This document shows positions 52,032 through 61,376 of a DNA stretch of 64,000 nt, one piece after another. Every line of letters begins with the position of its first letter. Position 1 is the first letter of the stretch. Source of the stretch: Acidithiobacillus sp. (GTDB lineage: Bacteria; Pseudomonadota; Gammaproteobacteria; Acidithiobacillales; Acidithiobacillaceae); NCBI RefSeq assembly GCF_027322205.1, contig NZ_DAHVHY010000003.1, positions 1 to 64,000 on the forward strand, in the 5' to 3' direction. Position numbers and translations under genes: made by a program. Under the pieces are notes generated by a model, which was not told the origin of the DNA, made no database searches, and saw only the letters and a list, made by a program, of their open reading frames with translations.

Positions 52032-53534
52032 GTGGAGATAGCCGTACAGTGCCAGAACCCAACCGCCGACAATAATGACTGTGTGGTTGTCGGAGTGTAT
52101 GAAGGTGGCGTACTGAGCCCCGCCGCCACGCTGATTGATCTGGCCAGCGGCGGCGTCCTCCAGGCACTCCTCCATACCGGAGATTTCAGCGGTGCCTGTG
52201 GCGAGACGCAGATACTCTATCAGGTTCCAAAAATTGCCGCTGCACGGGTGCTTGTCCTAGGCCTCGGTACCCATGGCAAGATCAATGATCGTCAATTTCG
52301 CAAAGCCGCACTTGCCGCGGCAAGTGCTTTACAAAGTGCCCGCATCAGCCGTGTCAGCTTACATCTGCTGGATACCCCTGTGGTCCATCGTTCCGCAGCG
52401 GCCCTCGCTAAAATTCTGGTTCAGGCGATAGCGGAAGTCGATTATCACTTTGACCGGCATAAAAAGCCCGCAGACAGCCCACAACGGGCTTTTGATACCC
52501 TGCAACTCATTGTTGCTGATGATAATCCAACCTATTTCACAGAGATTCAGCGTGCCGCAACAGAAGCCCACGCGACGGCACGGGCCGTCGCGTGGGCTAA
52601 GGATCTGGCCAACGAACCGGGGAATGTCTGCACCCCTGCCTGGCTTGCTGAACAAGCGGAGGCCATGGCCCAGCGTCTGGGCATCAAAAGCACTATCCTC
52701 GGTCCGGATGCCATGGAAGCCCTGGAAATGCATTTGCTCCTCGGCGTCGCCAACGGATCCCGACAGCCACCCCGGCTGATCATTCTCGAATATTGGGGCG
52801 GCGCCGAGGATCAGGCACCGATCGTCCTGGTCGGCAAGGGTCTCACCTTTGATGCGGGCGGTATCTCCCTGAAGCCCGCCGATAAGATGGATGAGATGAA
52901 ATATGACATGTGCGGCGGGGCATCAGCTCTGGCGGCTATTCAGGCTGCGGCTGAGCTCAAACTCCCGCTGAACGTCATTACCGTGGTACCCGCCTCAGAA
53001 AATCTGCCCGACGGACAGGCTACCAAGCCCGGTGACATCCATAAGAGCATGAAAGGTCTGAGCGTGGAGATTATTAACACCGATGCCGAGGGACGGCTGA
53101 TCCTCGCGGATGCTTTAACCTATGTTGAGCGTTTCGAACCGGACGTAGTGATCGATATGGCCACCCTTACCGGCGCCTGCGTCATCGCTCTGGGGCACCA
53201 GACTGCGGCCGTGCTCGGCAATCACGAAGAACTCGTCCATGCGCTTATTGCTGCCGGTAAGGAAAGTATGGATCGGGCCTGGGAGCTACCGCTTTTCGAC
53301 GAATACCAGGAGCAATTGAAGAGCCCTTTTGCGGACCTCTCCAATGTCGGCGGTCGGCCAGCAGGGACCATCACTGCCGCCTGCTTCCTCTCGCGCTTCA
53401 CCGAAAACTATCATTGGGCGCATCTCGATATCGCCGGGGTGGCGTGGAAGAGCGGTGAGAATAAAGGTGCGACGGGCCGCCCGGTGCCATTGTTAGTGGA
53501 GTATTTGCTGCGACGAGCGCGGCAGGTGGTCTGA
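52032..53534 (+). CDS. pepA: Leucyl aminopeptidase (M17)
   Basis: A two-zinc cytosolic aminopeptidase of 500 residues; PepA can also bind DNA in E. coli. The metal and catalytic residues are in GKGLTFDAGGISLKP, the DMCGGA segment and the M17 signature NTDAEGRLILADAL. The start is GTG at 52032 with AGGAG seven bases upstream; 64 further open codons upstream lie within the lptF start region and lack likeness. Confidence 0.95.
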   Translation: MEIAVQCQNPTADNNDCVVVGVYEGGVLSPAATLIDLASGGVLQALLHTGDFSGACGETQILYQVPKIAAARVLVLGLGTHGKINDRQFRKAALAAASALQSARISRVSLHLLDTPVVHRSAAALAKILVQAIAEVDYHFDRHKKPADSPQRAFDTLQLIVADDNPTYFTEIQRAATEAHATARAVAWAKDLANEPGNVCTPAWLAEQAEAMAQRLGIKSTILGPDAMEALEMHLLLGVANGSRQPPRLIILEYWGGAEDQAPIVLVGKGLTFDAGGISLKPADKMDEMKYDMCGGASALAAIQAAAELKLPLNVITVVPASENLPDGQATKPGDIHKSMKGLSVEIINTDAEGRLILADALTYVERFEPDVVIDMATLTGACVIALGHQTAAVLGNHEELVHALIAAGKESMDRAWELPLFDEYQEQLKSPFADLSNVGGRPAGTITAACFLSRFTENYHWAHLDIAGVAWKSGENKGATGRPVPLLVEYLLRRARQVV

Positions 53535-53546
53535 GAGGACCACAGT

Positions 53547-53972
53547 TTGCCCATCGCCTCGTTCTATGAACTGCCGCCGACGCTGCTCACCCCGCACGAG
53601 CAGCAGCGCGGCATGTGCCGGGTGATTGCGAAAGTCTGGCAGGTCATGGGAGAAGCAGATATCCTGTGCCCGGACATCGAGATGGGGCAGATCATGGATG
53701 ATCTCCTTTGGACTTTCCAGGCTGGTGCTTTTGTGCCCCATGTCCGGGGTACAGGAGAATCAATACGCATCCATGATGGTGGCGTCTGGCCCCCGCAGAG
53801 CAAAGCGTTAGTGCTCTGCGGGCTGGACGAATTACCGGCACCTGTCCCCGCATGCGAGCGGCTTATCGACTTCATTCCTGTCGCGGAGCGGCCTCGCAGC
53901 CTCGCCAGAGAACGATACAGACAATTGAAGAATGCGGGATTCACCATGCAGGTGCATCCCTTGGAAGCCTGA
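53547..53972 (+). CDS. holC: DNA polymerase III chi subunit
   Basis: HolC links the clamp loader to SSB. It is 141 residues, starting at a TTG with GAGAGGA seven bases upstream. Family segments: ASFYELPP, WTFQAGAFVPHVRG, PQSKALVLCGL and RYRQLKNAGFTMQVHPL. It follows pepA after 12 bases; the pepA-holC-valS order is common in gammaproteobacteria. Confidence 0.9.
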   Translation: MPIASFYELPPTLLTPHEQQRGMCRVIAKVWQVMGEADILCPDIEMGQIMDDLLWTFQAGAFVPHVRGTGESIRIHDGGVWPPQSKALVLCGLDELPAPVPACERLIDFIPVAERPRSLARERYRQLKNAGFTMQVHPLEA

Positions 53973-53986
53973 CCGGAGACGCACCC

Positions 53987-54745
53987 ATGGCAAGCATACC
54001 GACACGTAAAGAACCCACCCTTGAAGAGCAACAGGATGCCGGTGATGAAGCGCCTTTACTGCTCACCCATCTTTTGCGTGAGGGACTGCCACCACAACTT
54101 TGGCGGCATACAGACAACGAGGCACCGGAAGCGGAAACGCACCCAATAGAGACGAGGATAGAAACATCGCCGGAGCATCCTCCAACGATCCCCCCGGAAT
54201 CTGTGGTCATAGCTGATCATGCCGCCACATTTTCAATGCATTGGGAGGAGGCCGCCCCAGAATCACCCTCTGGTGCAGCGGCGGTGCGCGCTGGATACGC
54301 ACAAGCAGACCCGCGCTGGCTGGATACTGCAACGGTAGCGCCACGCCCCACAGTCAACGAAGCTATTGAAGAACATGAACTGGATGCGACACCAACACCA
54401 TCGCCCATACCTGAGACGGCAGAAATGCAAGCGCGCGCCACGGATACGGTCGCGCCCGCGGTTCCGACACCTCCCGTAGATCTCGACTTTCTCAAAGACT
54501 TCGAGGATCTGCTTTTCCAGGAGATTGAACGGCGGATAATCAATGAGATGGAAGATCTGGTGACACAGCGCCTGCAAACCGTCTGGAAAGAGCAGGTCAG
54601 TCTGACTATCATGCGAACCCTTGCGCTGGAGGGCATCAAGCTGCGCGAAAGCCTGGCTGGAGATATTCGCAAATCGCTTCCGGAAATACTGCAGCGTGTC
54701 CTGCACGAAGGTCTGGACCAGATTAACGCCTCGGAAATTGAGTAA
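53987..54745 (+). CDS. Acidic proline-rich hypothetical protein with helical C-terminus
   Basis: Unrecognised; 252 residues from an ATG with GGAG upstream. The N-terminal helix-forming part ([20 protein letters not shown]) is followed by about 120 residues rich in Pro, Glu, Thr and Ala, probably disordered. A C-terminal helical region (about 170-250, [20 protein letters not shown] and on) could form coiled-coil oligomers. This layout recalls polar scaffold proteins such as PopZ, but no sequence likeness is claimed. It lies between holC and valS, 11 bases before valS. Confidence 0.7.
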   Translation: MASIPTRKEPTLEEQQDAGDEAPLLLTHLLREGLPPQLWRHTDNEAPEAETHPIETRIETSPEHPPTIPPESVVIADHAATFSMHWEEAAPESPSGAAAVRAGYAQADPRWLDTATVAPRPTVNEAIEEHELDATPTPSPIPETAEMQARATDTVAPAVPTPPVDLDFLKDFEDLLFQEIERRIINEMEDLVTQRLQTVWKEQVSLTIMRTLALEGIKLRESLAGDIRKSLPEILQRVLHEGLDQINASEIE

Positions 54746-54756
54746 TACACCCTATT

Positions 54757-57573
54757 ATGACTGACACTCTGGACCGCCCCTTCGCCCCCGCCGAAATCGA
54801 AACCCAGTGCTACACGCGCTGGGAAGCCCATGGCCTGTTCCAGCCGCAAGGCGACGGCACGCCCTACTGCATCATGCTGCCGCCACCCAATGTCACCGGC
54901 ACCCTACACATGGGCCATGCCTTTCAGGATACCCTGATGGATATCCTCACCCGCGTCCACCGGATGCGCGGCGAGCGCACCCTCTGGCAGCCAGGCACCG
55001 ACCATGCGGGCATCGCCACCCAGATGCTGGTGGAACGGCAACTGGTGCAGGAAGGCGGTGACCGCCAGCAAATGGGCCGCGGTGCCTTTCTGGAACGGGT
55101 CTGGCAGTGGCGTCAGGAATCAGGCGGCCATATCACCCGGCAGATGCGACGGCTAGGGGCCTCCTGTGACTGGTCGCGCGAGCGTTTTACGCTGGACAGC
55201 GGGCTTTCCCATGCCGTCACCGAGGTCTTTGTCCGCCTGCATGACGAGGGTCTGATTTATCGCGGGAAGCGGCTGGTGAACTGGGACCCGGTCCTGCGCA
55301 CGGCAGTCTCTGATCTGGAAGTCATCAGCGAAGCAGAACAAGGCGCCCTCTGGCATATCCGCTATCCCCTCAGCGATGGCAGTGGCGCCCTCGTGGTGGC
55401 CACCACCCGTCCGGAAACGCTGCTGGGCGACGTGGCGGTGGCGGTGCACCCTGAAGATCCGCGCTATGCCGCTCTCATCGGCAAGACGCTGCGCCTGCCG
55501 ATCATGAACCGCGAGATTCCCATCATCGCGGACACTTATGTCGAACCAGAATTCGGCTCGGGCTGCGTCAAAATCACCCCAGCCCACGATTTCAACGATT
55601 ATCAGGTGGGGCAGCGACACGGTCTGGCCCTGCTCAACGTCTTTACCCCCGATGCCCGTATCCGGGACCGTATCGAAGTCTTCGGCGACAACGTCGTTGC
55701 CGGGGATATTCCCGAGGCCTTACGCGGACTGGACCGTTATGCCGCCCGCCAGCAGATTCTTGCTCTGCTGGAGGCAGAAAATCTGTTGGAACGCACCGAC
55801 GAACACCCGCTCATGGTGCCCCGTGGCGACCGCTCCCAGGCCGTCATCGAGCCCTACCTGACTGATCAATGGTATGTAAAGGTCGCACCACTGGCCGAAC
55901 CCGCCATCCGCGCGGTGGAAGCAGGCCGCATCCGCTTCGTGCCCGAAAACTGGAATAAAACTTACTTCGACTGGATGCAGCGTATTGAAGACTGGTGCAT
56001 CTCCCGCCAGCTCTGGTGGGGGCACCAGATTCCCGCCTGGTACGGTCCCGACGGCAAAATCTTTGTCGCCCGTCGTGAAGAGGAAGCGCAGTCGGAAGCC
56101 GCCCGCCATTACGGCATGCCGGTGGTGCTGGAACGCGACCCGGACGTGCTCGATACTTGGTTCAGTTCGGCGCTGTGGCCCTTCACCACCCTGGGCTGGC
56201 CGGAAAAAACATCGGACCTTGCCCAGTTCTACCCCACCAGCGTGCTGGTCACCGGCTTCGACATCATTTTTTTCTGGGTGGCGCGGATGATCATGATGGG
56301 CCTGCGCTTCATGGACGATGTGCCATTCCATGAAGTCTATGTCCACGGTCTGGTGCGCGATGCCGAGGGCCAGAAGATGAGCAAGTCCAAGGGCAATGTC
56401 CTCGACCCCATCGACCTCATCGACGGGATCAGCCTGGAAGACCTCGTCGCCAAGCGCACCCGTGGCCTCATGCAGCCGCAGATGGCGGCCAAAATCGAAA
56501 AGGCCACCCGTAAGGAATTCGCCGACGGCATTCCCGCCTTCGGCACCGACGCCCTGCGCTTCACCTTCGCGGCACTGGCCACCCAGGGTCGGGACATCAA
56601 ATTTGACCTCAAGCGGGTGGAGGGAAATCGCAATTTCTGCAACAAGCTCTGGAACGCCTCGCGTTTTGCCCTGATGCAGATACAAAATCCGGCCGATCTG
56701 GAAGGCGAGCGCGAACTGCTGGCGCCGGAACGCTGGATTATCGGTCGTCTGCAGCACTGCGAAGCGGTCGTCAACAGCGCCATCGACCAGTATCGCTTTG
56801 CCGACGCCGCCCATGCGCTGTACCAGTTTTTCTGGAATGACTACTGCGACTGGTATATCGAGTTGACCAAACCCGTCCTGCGCAGTGACAGCCCGTTTAC
56901 CTCAGCACAGCAGTGCGGCACCCGCAATACCCTGCTGCGGGTATTGGAGGCTGGCCTGCGGCTGATGCACCCGGTGATGCCCTTCCTCACCGAGGAACTC
57001 TGGCAGCGGATAGCCCCGGTCATCGGCAAGGCGGGCGACAGCATTGCCCTCGCCCCCTATCCGGTGGCGGACCTCTCCCGTATCGACACCCAGGCGGATG
57101 GCGATACGGAATGGCTGATTGCCGTCATCCGCGCCATCCGCTCGGTGCGTGGCGAGATGGATATAGCACCCGGCAAGGCGCTGCCGCTGCTGCTGCAGGG
57201 GGGCGACGCCAGCGACCGCCAGCGCGCAGAACGATACGCTCACTGGCTCTTCGCTCTCAGCCGCCTCGCCAGTCTGGAATGGCTGGGCACGGAAGAAGAA
57301 GCGCCGCCCGCCGCCTTGCAACTGGTCGGCAACCTGCGCGTCCTCGTCCCTCTCGCGGGAGTCATTGACGTGGCGGCCGAGCAGGCCCGTCTGGCGAAAG
57401 AACAGCAACGTCTGAAACAAGATCGCTCGAAAACCACCGCTAAGTTGGCCCAGGAAAGCTTCCGCAACCGCGCGCCCGCCGAGGTCGTCGCCAAGGAGGA
57501 AGAGCGTCTGCGCGAAATGGATGCCGCCCTGCTGCAACTCAGCGAACAGGCACAGCGACTGGAGCATTTGTGA
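54757..57573 (+). CDS. valS: Valyl-tRNA synthetase
   Basis: A class Ia synthetase of 938 residues. The HIGH motif is in [14 protein letters not shown] (about 45-60) and the KMSKS loop is [12 protein letters not shown]. The editing domain contains [17 protein letters not shown], and WFSSALWPF is in the catalytic core. A C-terminal coiled-coil arm typical of ValRS (about 870-938) is present. Complete. Confidence 0.97.
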   Translation: MTDTLDRPFAPAEIETQCYTRWEAHGLFQPQGDGTPYCIMLPPPNVTGTLHMGHAFQDTLMDILTRVHRMRGERTLWQPGTDHAGIATQMLVERQLVQEGGDRQQMGRGAFLERVWQWRQESGGHITRQMRRLGASCDWSRERFTLDSGLSHAVTEVFVRLHDEGLIYRGKRLVNWDPVLRTAVSDLEVISEAEQGALWHIRYPLSDGSGALVVATTRPETLLGDVAVAVHPEDPRYAALIGKTLRLPIMNREIPIIADTYVEPEFGSGCVKITPAHDFNDYQVGQRHGLALLNVFTPDARIRDRIEVFGDNVVAGDIPEALRGLDRYAARQQILALLEAENLLERTDEHPLMVPRGDRSQAVIEPYLTDQWYVKVAPLAEPAIRAVEAGRIRFVPENWNKTYFDWMQRIEDWCISRQLWWGHQIPAWYGPDGKIFVARREEEAQSEAARHYGMPVVLERDPDVLDTWFSSALWPFTTLGWPEKTSDLAQFYPTSVLVTGFDIIFFWVARMIMMGLRFMDDVPFHEVYVHGLVRDAEGQKMSKSKGNVLDPIDLIDGISLEDLVAKRTRGLMQPQMAAKIEKATRKEFADGIPAFGTDALRFTFAALATQGRDIKFDLKRVEGNRNFCNKLWNASRFALMQIQNPADLEGERELLAPERWIIGRLQHCEAVVNSAIDQYRFADAAHALYQFFWNDYCDWYIELTKPVLRSDSPFTSAQQCGTRNTLLRVLEAGLRLMHPVMPFLTEELWQRIAPVIGKAGDSIALAPYPVADLSRIDTQADGDTEWLIAVIRAIRSVRGEMDIAPGKALPLLLQGGDASDRQRAERYAHWLFALSRLASLEWLGTEEEAPPAALQLVGNLRVLVPLAGVIDVAAEQARLAKEQQRLKQDRSKTTAKLAQESFRNRAPAEVVAKEEERLREMDAALLQLSEQAQRLEHL

Positions 57574-57591
57574 CGGGGCGCAGGGATCCGC

Positions 57592-57768
57592 ATGGCTAAC
57601 CGCCCAGTTTATCTGCTTGAACCTTTGTCCGGGCACATTCTGTCGCCCCATGAGCAGTTTCTGCGGCGGGCAATGGCTGGCGGTATCGTCCCCCCATTGC
57701 CGCCATCATCGACCTGGTCTGGCTCTTCCGGGTCGACCGCAATGAGGTTCCCGCATGATTCCTGCTGA
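57592..57768 (+). CDS. Small ORF between valS and nadC, possibly frameshifted
   Basis: 58 codons from an ATG with AGGG upstream. The first 32 codons look plausible (MANRPVYLLEPLSG to AMAGGIV), but the remainder turns Ser/Pro-rich. A run of six C at 57690-57695 sits at the switch. Reading the frame one base behind gives IAAIIDLVWLFRVDRNEV and a stop overlapping the nadC ATG (ATGA), as expected of an operon gene. One missing C would restore a 55-residue protein. Function unknown. Confidence 0.4.
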   Translation: MANRPVYLLEPLSGHILSPHEQFLRRAMAGGIVPPLPPSSTWSGSSGSTAMRFPHDSC

Positions 57769-58582
57769 TTTATCGCTCACCGTACGACACGCCCTTGCCG
57801 AAGATATGGGCAGTGGCGACCTGACCGCGGCACTCATCCCTGCCGCCAATCGTCTCAGTGCCCGTATCATCAGTCGCGAAAAGGGTATTTTCTGCGGACA
57901 GGCCTATGCCGAGGCCACCTTTGCCGCCCTCTCGCCAGCGATCCGGATCACCTGGCAGGCCGCCGAGGGGGCAAGCATCGCCCCCGATCAGATCCTCTGC
58001 ATTCTGGAGGGTCCGGCACGCGCCATACTTTCCGGAGAGCGCACGGCACTGAATTTTCTGCAGACTCTGTCCGGTACCGCGACCCAGGTCCGCGCCTATG
58101 TCGACGCCCTGAGCGGCCATAAAACGCGTCTGCTGGATACCCGCAAGACCATCCCTGGCCTGCGCCAGGCCCAGAAATATGCGGTGCGCGTCGGTGGTGG
58201 TCATAATCACCGGCTGGGTCTTTACGACGGCATCCTTATCAAGGAAAACCATATCGCCGCCTGCCGGGGCATCACCGCGGCGCTCACGGTAGCATGGCAA
58301 ATCGCCCCGGCGCTGACCCGTATAGAGGTCGAAGTAGAAAATCTGACCCAGTTGGAAGAATCGCTGAGTGCGGGTGCCGACATGATCCTCCTCGACAATT
58401 TCTCCCTGGAGGATCTGCGCCATGCCGTGCAGCGGGTCGCCGGGCGTCTGCCCCTGGAGGCTTCAGGGAATATGGGCCTGCACAACATCGCCGAGGTAGC
58501 GGCTACCGGCGTGGATTTCATCTCCGTCGGCAGCCTCACCCGCCATCTGCGCAGCCTGGATCTGTCGCTGCGCTACTTCTGA
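57755..58582 (+). CDS. nadC: Nicotinate-nucleotide pyrophosphorylase (quinolinate phosphoribosyltransferase)
   Basis: NadC turns quinolinate and PRPP into nicotinate mononucleotide in de novo NAD synthesis. Its 275 residues include DTRKTIPGLRQAQKYAVRVG (substrate Arg and Lys), GGGHNHRLGLYD, IKENHIAA and the phosphate-binding EASGNM. Complete and typical. Confidence 0.95.
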   Translation: MIPADLSLTVRHALAEDMGSGDLTAALIPAANRLSARIISREKGIFCGQAYAEATFAALSPAIRITWQAAEGASIAPDQILCILEGPARAILSGERTALNFLQTLSGTATQVRAYVDALSGHKTRLLDTRKTIPGLRQAQKYAVRVGGGHNHRLGLYDGILIKENHIAACRGITAALTVAWQIAPALTRIEVEVENLTQLEESLSAGADMILLDNFSLEDLRHAVQRVAGRLPLEASGNMGLHNIAEVAATGVDFISVGSLTRHLRSLDLSLRYF

Positions 58583-58599
58583 GCGCTTCTCCGCTCAGA
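58578..58599. terminator. Perfect hairpin shared by convergent stop codons
   Basis: TCTGAGCG (58578-58585) and CGCTCAGA (58592-58599) form an 8-bp stem with a 6-base loop. The nadC stop and the stop of the opposing gene each lie in one arm. There is no T-run on either side, so it may act as a barrier between convergent transcripts or an mRNA 3' end rather than a classical terminator. Confidence 0.45.
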
Positions 58600-59830
58600 C
58601 ACGCGCCGCCGCATCCAAGCGGCGTAGGGTCTCATCCGCACCTGCCGCCGCCGTCAGGTCGGCGACATTATCCTTAGTGAAAAAGCCCTGAAAATCTCCG
58701 AAGCGCTGTACATACTCCACAATGAGTGAGGAATGCTCCGAGGCGCTGGAGAAGATCTGCTTTAGCCCTTCCTGCTCTGAGCCAATGACCTCCAGCAGGA
58801 ATTTCTGCCCGCAATTCTGCAGGGCGCTTACCACATGGTCGATATTGATCTGATCTCCGATGCGTCCATCCTTCACCGCCACCGCCAGATGATGCAAACG
58901 TGGTCCAAAGTTTCGTACAAAGGCTTCGGTGGGCGAAGGTTTGCCAATCAGATGGTTGCAGAAATACGGGTGATTCGCTGCCGTAAAAACCTTGGCAGGG
59001 CTCTGGAGTTCGCTGGCGAAATGCACACTCTTGGTAACATTCGTGGACGAGTTCTGATCAGGAATATCGTAAGAACCCCAATAGTAATAACTGGACAGGG
59101 TCAGATACTCGAGAATGGCCGCCTCCCGGTTCTGGCTGTATACCCGTGTGGCCAGATGGTCGATGGGCAGGAGCAGCCTGTCGAGGCCGAGTTTTTCACG
59201 CAATGCCTTGGCCCGTTCAAAAGCCGCCTGCATGTCCTCCCGGATGGACGACACACCCAGCGAATAGACGCGGATATGATCATCGGGGCGCTCCCAGTAA
59301 CCAACAATATTATGGGTATAAGGAGAGGGCTTAACGATGGCCATATTCCCGGGTAACTCCAGCTGCCAGACCTGCTCCTGATTGAAAAAGCGAATTTCCC
59401 GAACCTTCTGCGTCTCCACCACCTCGTGCAGATTTTTAACCTGAAAGATTTCACCCATATACCGGGAGTTTGGCCGTTGCGCGCCAATGGGGTAGACCTC
59501 ATTGAGGCTGCGGAAGATACCGTGCAGGTTGGGATCTTTCACCTCACGGACCAAGACGTCGGGAGCATTCATATCGATACGCAGGATGTGGGTCGAATGC
59601 CGCTCCGTCTCCAGGGTGACCAGATAGTTATAAGGTGTCATCAGACAGAGTTCACCGACGTAGGCCGCAGAATGCCCAGGCTCTACCGTAATCATCAGAC
59701 TATCGATGCGGCCGATGTTTTCGCTCAGCCCCTGGCGGTCTCGATCTTCCAGCAAGCGGCCCAGCCACTCTTCAAAAAAAGCGGAATTCTGCTTGTCGCC
59801 CTGTCGCTGGAAATCTATTGACGCATTCAT
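58595..59830 (-). CDS. HPPD-like (VOC-superfamily) protein, putative non-haem iron dioxygenase
   Basis: I do not know a named member; the C-terminal half resembles 4-hydroxyphenylpyruvate dioxygenase. The 2-His-1-Glu iron triad is placed plausibly: H225 in LPIDHLATRV, H314 in LHHLAVAVKD and E372 in IVEYVQRFG, followed by QGFFTKDNVADL, like the HPPD end FGxGNFxxLF. The N-terminal half has its own beta-rich domain. Start at 59830 (GGGGTGA upstream) gives 411 residues. No tyrosine-degradation genes are nearby. It is divergent from a TetR operon, which may control it. The substrate is unknown. Confidence 0.65.
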   Translation of the reverse strand: MNASIDFQRQGDKQNSAFFEEWLGRLLEDRDRQGLSENIGRIDSLMITVEPGHSAAYVGELCLMTPYNYLVTLETERHSTHILRIDMNAPDVLVREVKDPNLHGIFRSLNEVYPIGAQRPNSRYMGEIFQVKNLHEVVETQKVREIRFFNQEQVWQLELPGNMAIVKPSPYTHNIVGYWERPDDHIRVYSLGVSSIREDMQAAFERAKALREKLGLDRLLLPIDHLATRVYSQNREAAILEYLTLSSYYYWGSYDIPDQNSSTNVTKSVHFASELQSPAKVFTAANHPYFCNHLIGKPSPTEAFVRNFGPRLHHLAVAVKDGRIGDQINIDHVVSALQNCGQKFLLEVIGSEQEGLKQIFSSASEHSSLIVEYVQRFGDFQGFFTKDNVADLTAAAGADETLRRLDAAARV

Positions 59831-59938
59831 GCCAGTCACCCCAATTCGCACCTCAGGCAGCCAGTGTAACGCCATTGATCAAAGTGGCCAACGCATCGGC
59901 CGCATTACCTGCATTTTGCTGATGCCCATACAAATTTA

Positions 59939-59967
59939 TTGACAAGATACCGCTTGGTCGGTATCTT
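59939..59967 (+). promoter_or_regulatory. TetR operon promoter with palindromic operator in the spacer
   Basis: TTGACA (59939-59944) and TATCTT (59962-59967) are 17 bases apart. The sequence between and across them is a perfect 9-bp inverted repeat, AAGATACCG (59944-59952) with CGGTATCTT (59959-59967), 6-base centre. A repressor bound here would block RNA polymerase. The expected transcript start is only about two bases before the tetR ATG. Confidence 0.75.
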
Positions 59968-59975
59968 TCAAACCT

Positions 59976-60593
59976 ATGACGACACAGGCTATACGCAAGA
60001 CCCGCAATCCGGAGCAAACGCGCAGCGATCTGCTGGATGCCGCCTATACCGAGATTCTGGAGTCCGGCTATCAGGCCGCCAGCCTAGAGCGCATTCTCGC
60101 CAACACTTCAGTCAGTAAGGGCGCGCTTTACCATCACTTCGGTACCAAGCGCGAACTTGGCCTGGCCGTCATCAAAGAAGTGATCGCCCCACAATTGGCG
60201 GCCCGCTGGTTCGCCCCTTTTACCGAACACGACGATCCTTTAGCCAGCCTCCAGCGCATCCTCGAAGAAAAAATCAGGACTGCAGATGAATCGGTAATTC
60301 GTTACGGTTGCCCCCTGAATAATCTTATCCAGGAGATGAGTCCGCTGGATGAAGAATTTCGCCGTGGCCTGCAGCAAATTCTTGAACTCTGGGTTGAGGT
60401 GATGGCAACAGCGCTGGCGGATGGACAACAAGCACAGAAAGTCCGCGCCGACGTCGCGCCCAAAGAGGTCGCCCTGTTCATCGTTGCCGCCATTGAGGGC
60501 TGTGTCGGCCTCGGCAAAAATGCCCAATCCGTCGAAGCCTATCAGCGGTGTCTGCGACAACTGCAGCTTTATGTCCAATCACTGGCAGCCTGA
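59976..60593 (+). CDS. TetR-family repressor
   Basis: A 205-residue TetR-type regulator. The helix-turn-helix is in SLERILANTSVSKGALYHHF (about 36-55), followed by the usual KRELGLAVIKEV. The ligand domain has a Cys in RYGCPLNNL and others (GCVG; QRCL), which might sense electrophiles as NemR does; that is inference. No ribosome-binding site precedes the ATG, in keeping with a leaderless message from the adjacent promoter. It heads an operon with the hydrolase and flavoenzyme genes. Confidence 0.9.
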   Translation: MTTQAIRKTRNPEQTRSDLLDAAYTEILESGYQAASLERILANTSVSKGALYHHFGTKRELGLAVIKEVIAPQLAARWFAPFTEHDDPLASLQRILEEKIRTADESVIRYGCPLNNLIQEMSPLDEEFRRGLQQILELWVEVMATALADGQQAQKVRADVAPKEVALFIVAAIEGCVGLGKNAQSVEAYQRCLRQLQLYVQSLAA

Positions 60594-60647
60594 ATCAGAC
60601 TGCCCCGTATTACGCGTAACACCATACTAACCTGGAGAGGAACCCTT

Positions 60648-61376
60648 ATGTCCCAGATTACATCTGAATGGATTCAGCTCGATAATGGTCCCCGTGCCTG
60701 GTACGCCCGGCCTGCCGGTGCGGGTCCCCATCCGGCCATTGTGGTATTCATTGAAGCCTTTGGCGTCAATGCCCATTTCCAGGACGTCGCTGAGCGTCTC
60801 GCCAAAGCCGGATATTGTGCCATTGTTCCCGACCTTTATCATGGCAAGATCTATGAATATTCAGACTTTAATGGGGCCATCGGCCATCTCAGGACACTGC
60901 ACGATGACCTTGCCATGCAAGAAGCCGGACTGGCCATCGCGGCATTGCAGCAGCGCGCTGAAGTACGCAAAAACGCGATTGGTGTGCTGGGCTTCTGCAT
61001 GGGTGGGCGTTTTGCCTTCATGGCGAATGCCGTCCATGCGGACAAACTCAGCGCCTCCGTGGCTTTTTATGGTGCTGGTATCGCTCCTGATCAGGACCCG
61101 GCCGGACGCAAGCCCCTGCTGCATCTGGTGGATCAGATGCGCGCCCCACTGCTGCTACTGTATGGCGCGGAAGATCAGTCCATCACCCCCGAAGAGCATG
61201 GCCGCATTGCTACCGCGCTGAGCACCGCGCAAAAGCGCTATACCCTGACCCTCTTCCCAGGCGCACCACACGGCTTTTTTGCTGATCCACGGGACAGTTT
61301 CCGTCCGGAGGCGGCTAAAGAAGGCTGGCGTCTGGCGCTCGACCACTTCGCCCGTCATCTCGGAACCACGGCATGA
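60648..61376 (+). CDS. Dienelactone hydrolase family protein
   Basis: An alpha/beta hydrolase of 242 residues. Catalytic residues fit dienelactone hydrolase: C117 in GFCMGG as nucleophile, D176 in YGAEDQSI, H208 in APHGFF, and the activating E36 in VVFIEAFGV. Substrates range from dienelactones to other small esters and lactones. GGAGAGGA precedes the ATG. It overlaps the next gene by ATGA. Confidence 0.88.
   Translation: MSQITSEWIQLDNGPRAWYARPAGAGPHPAIVVFIEAFGVNAHFQDVAERLAKAGYCAIVPDLYHGKIYEYSDFNGAIGHLRTLHDDLAMQEAGLAIAALQQRAEVRKNAIGVLGFCMGGRFAFMANAVHADKLSASVAFYGAGIAPDQDPAGRKPLLHLVDQMRAPLLLLYGAEDQSITPEEHGRIATALSTAQKRYTLTLFPGAPHGFFADPRDSFRPEAAKEGWRLALDHFARHLGTTA

Noticed and set aside
55720..56814. 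A 364-codon open frame antisense to valS
   Set aside because: Same reason: the forward strand encodes the conserved valyl-tRNA synthetase core.
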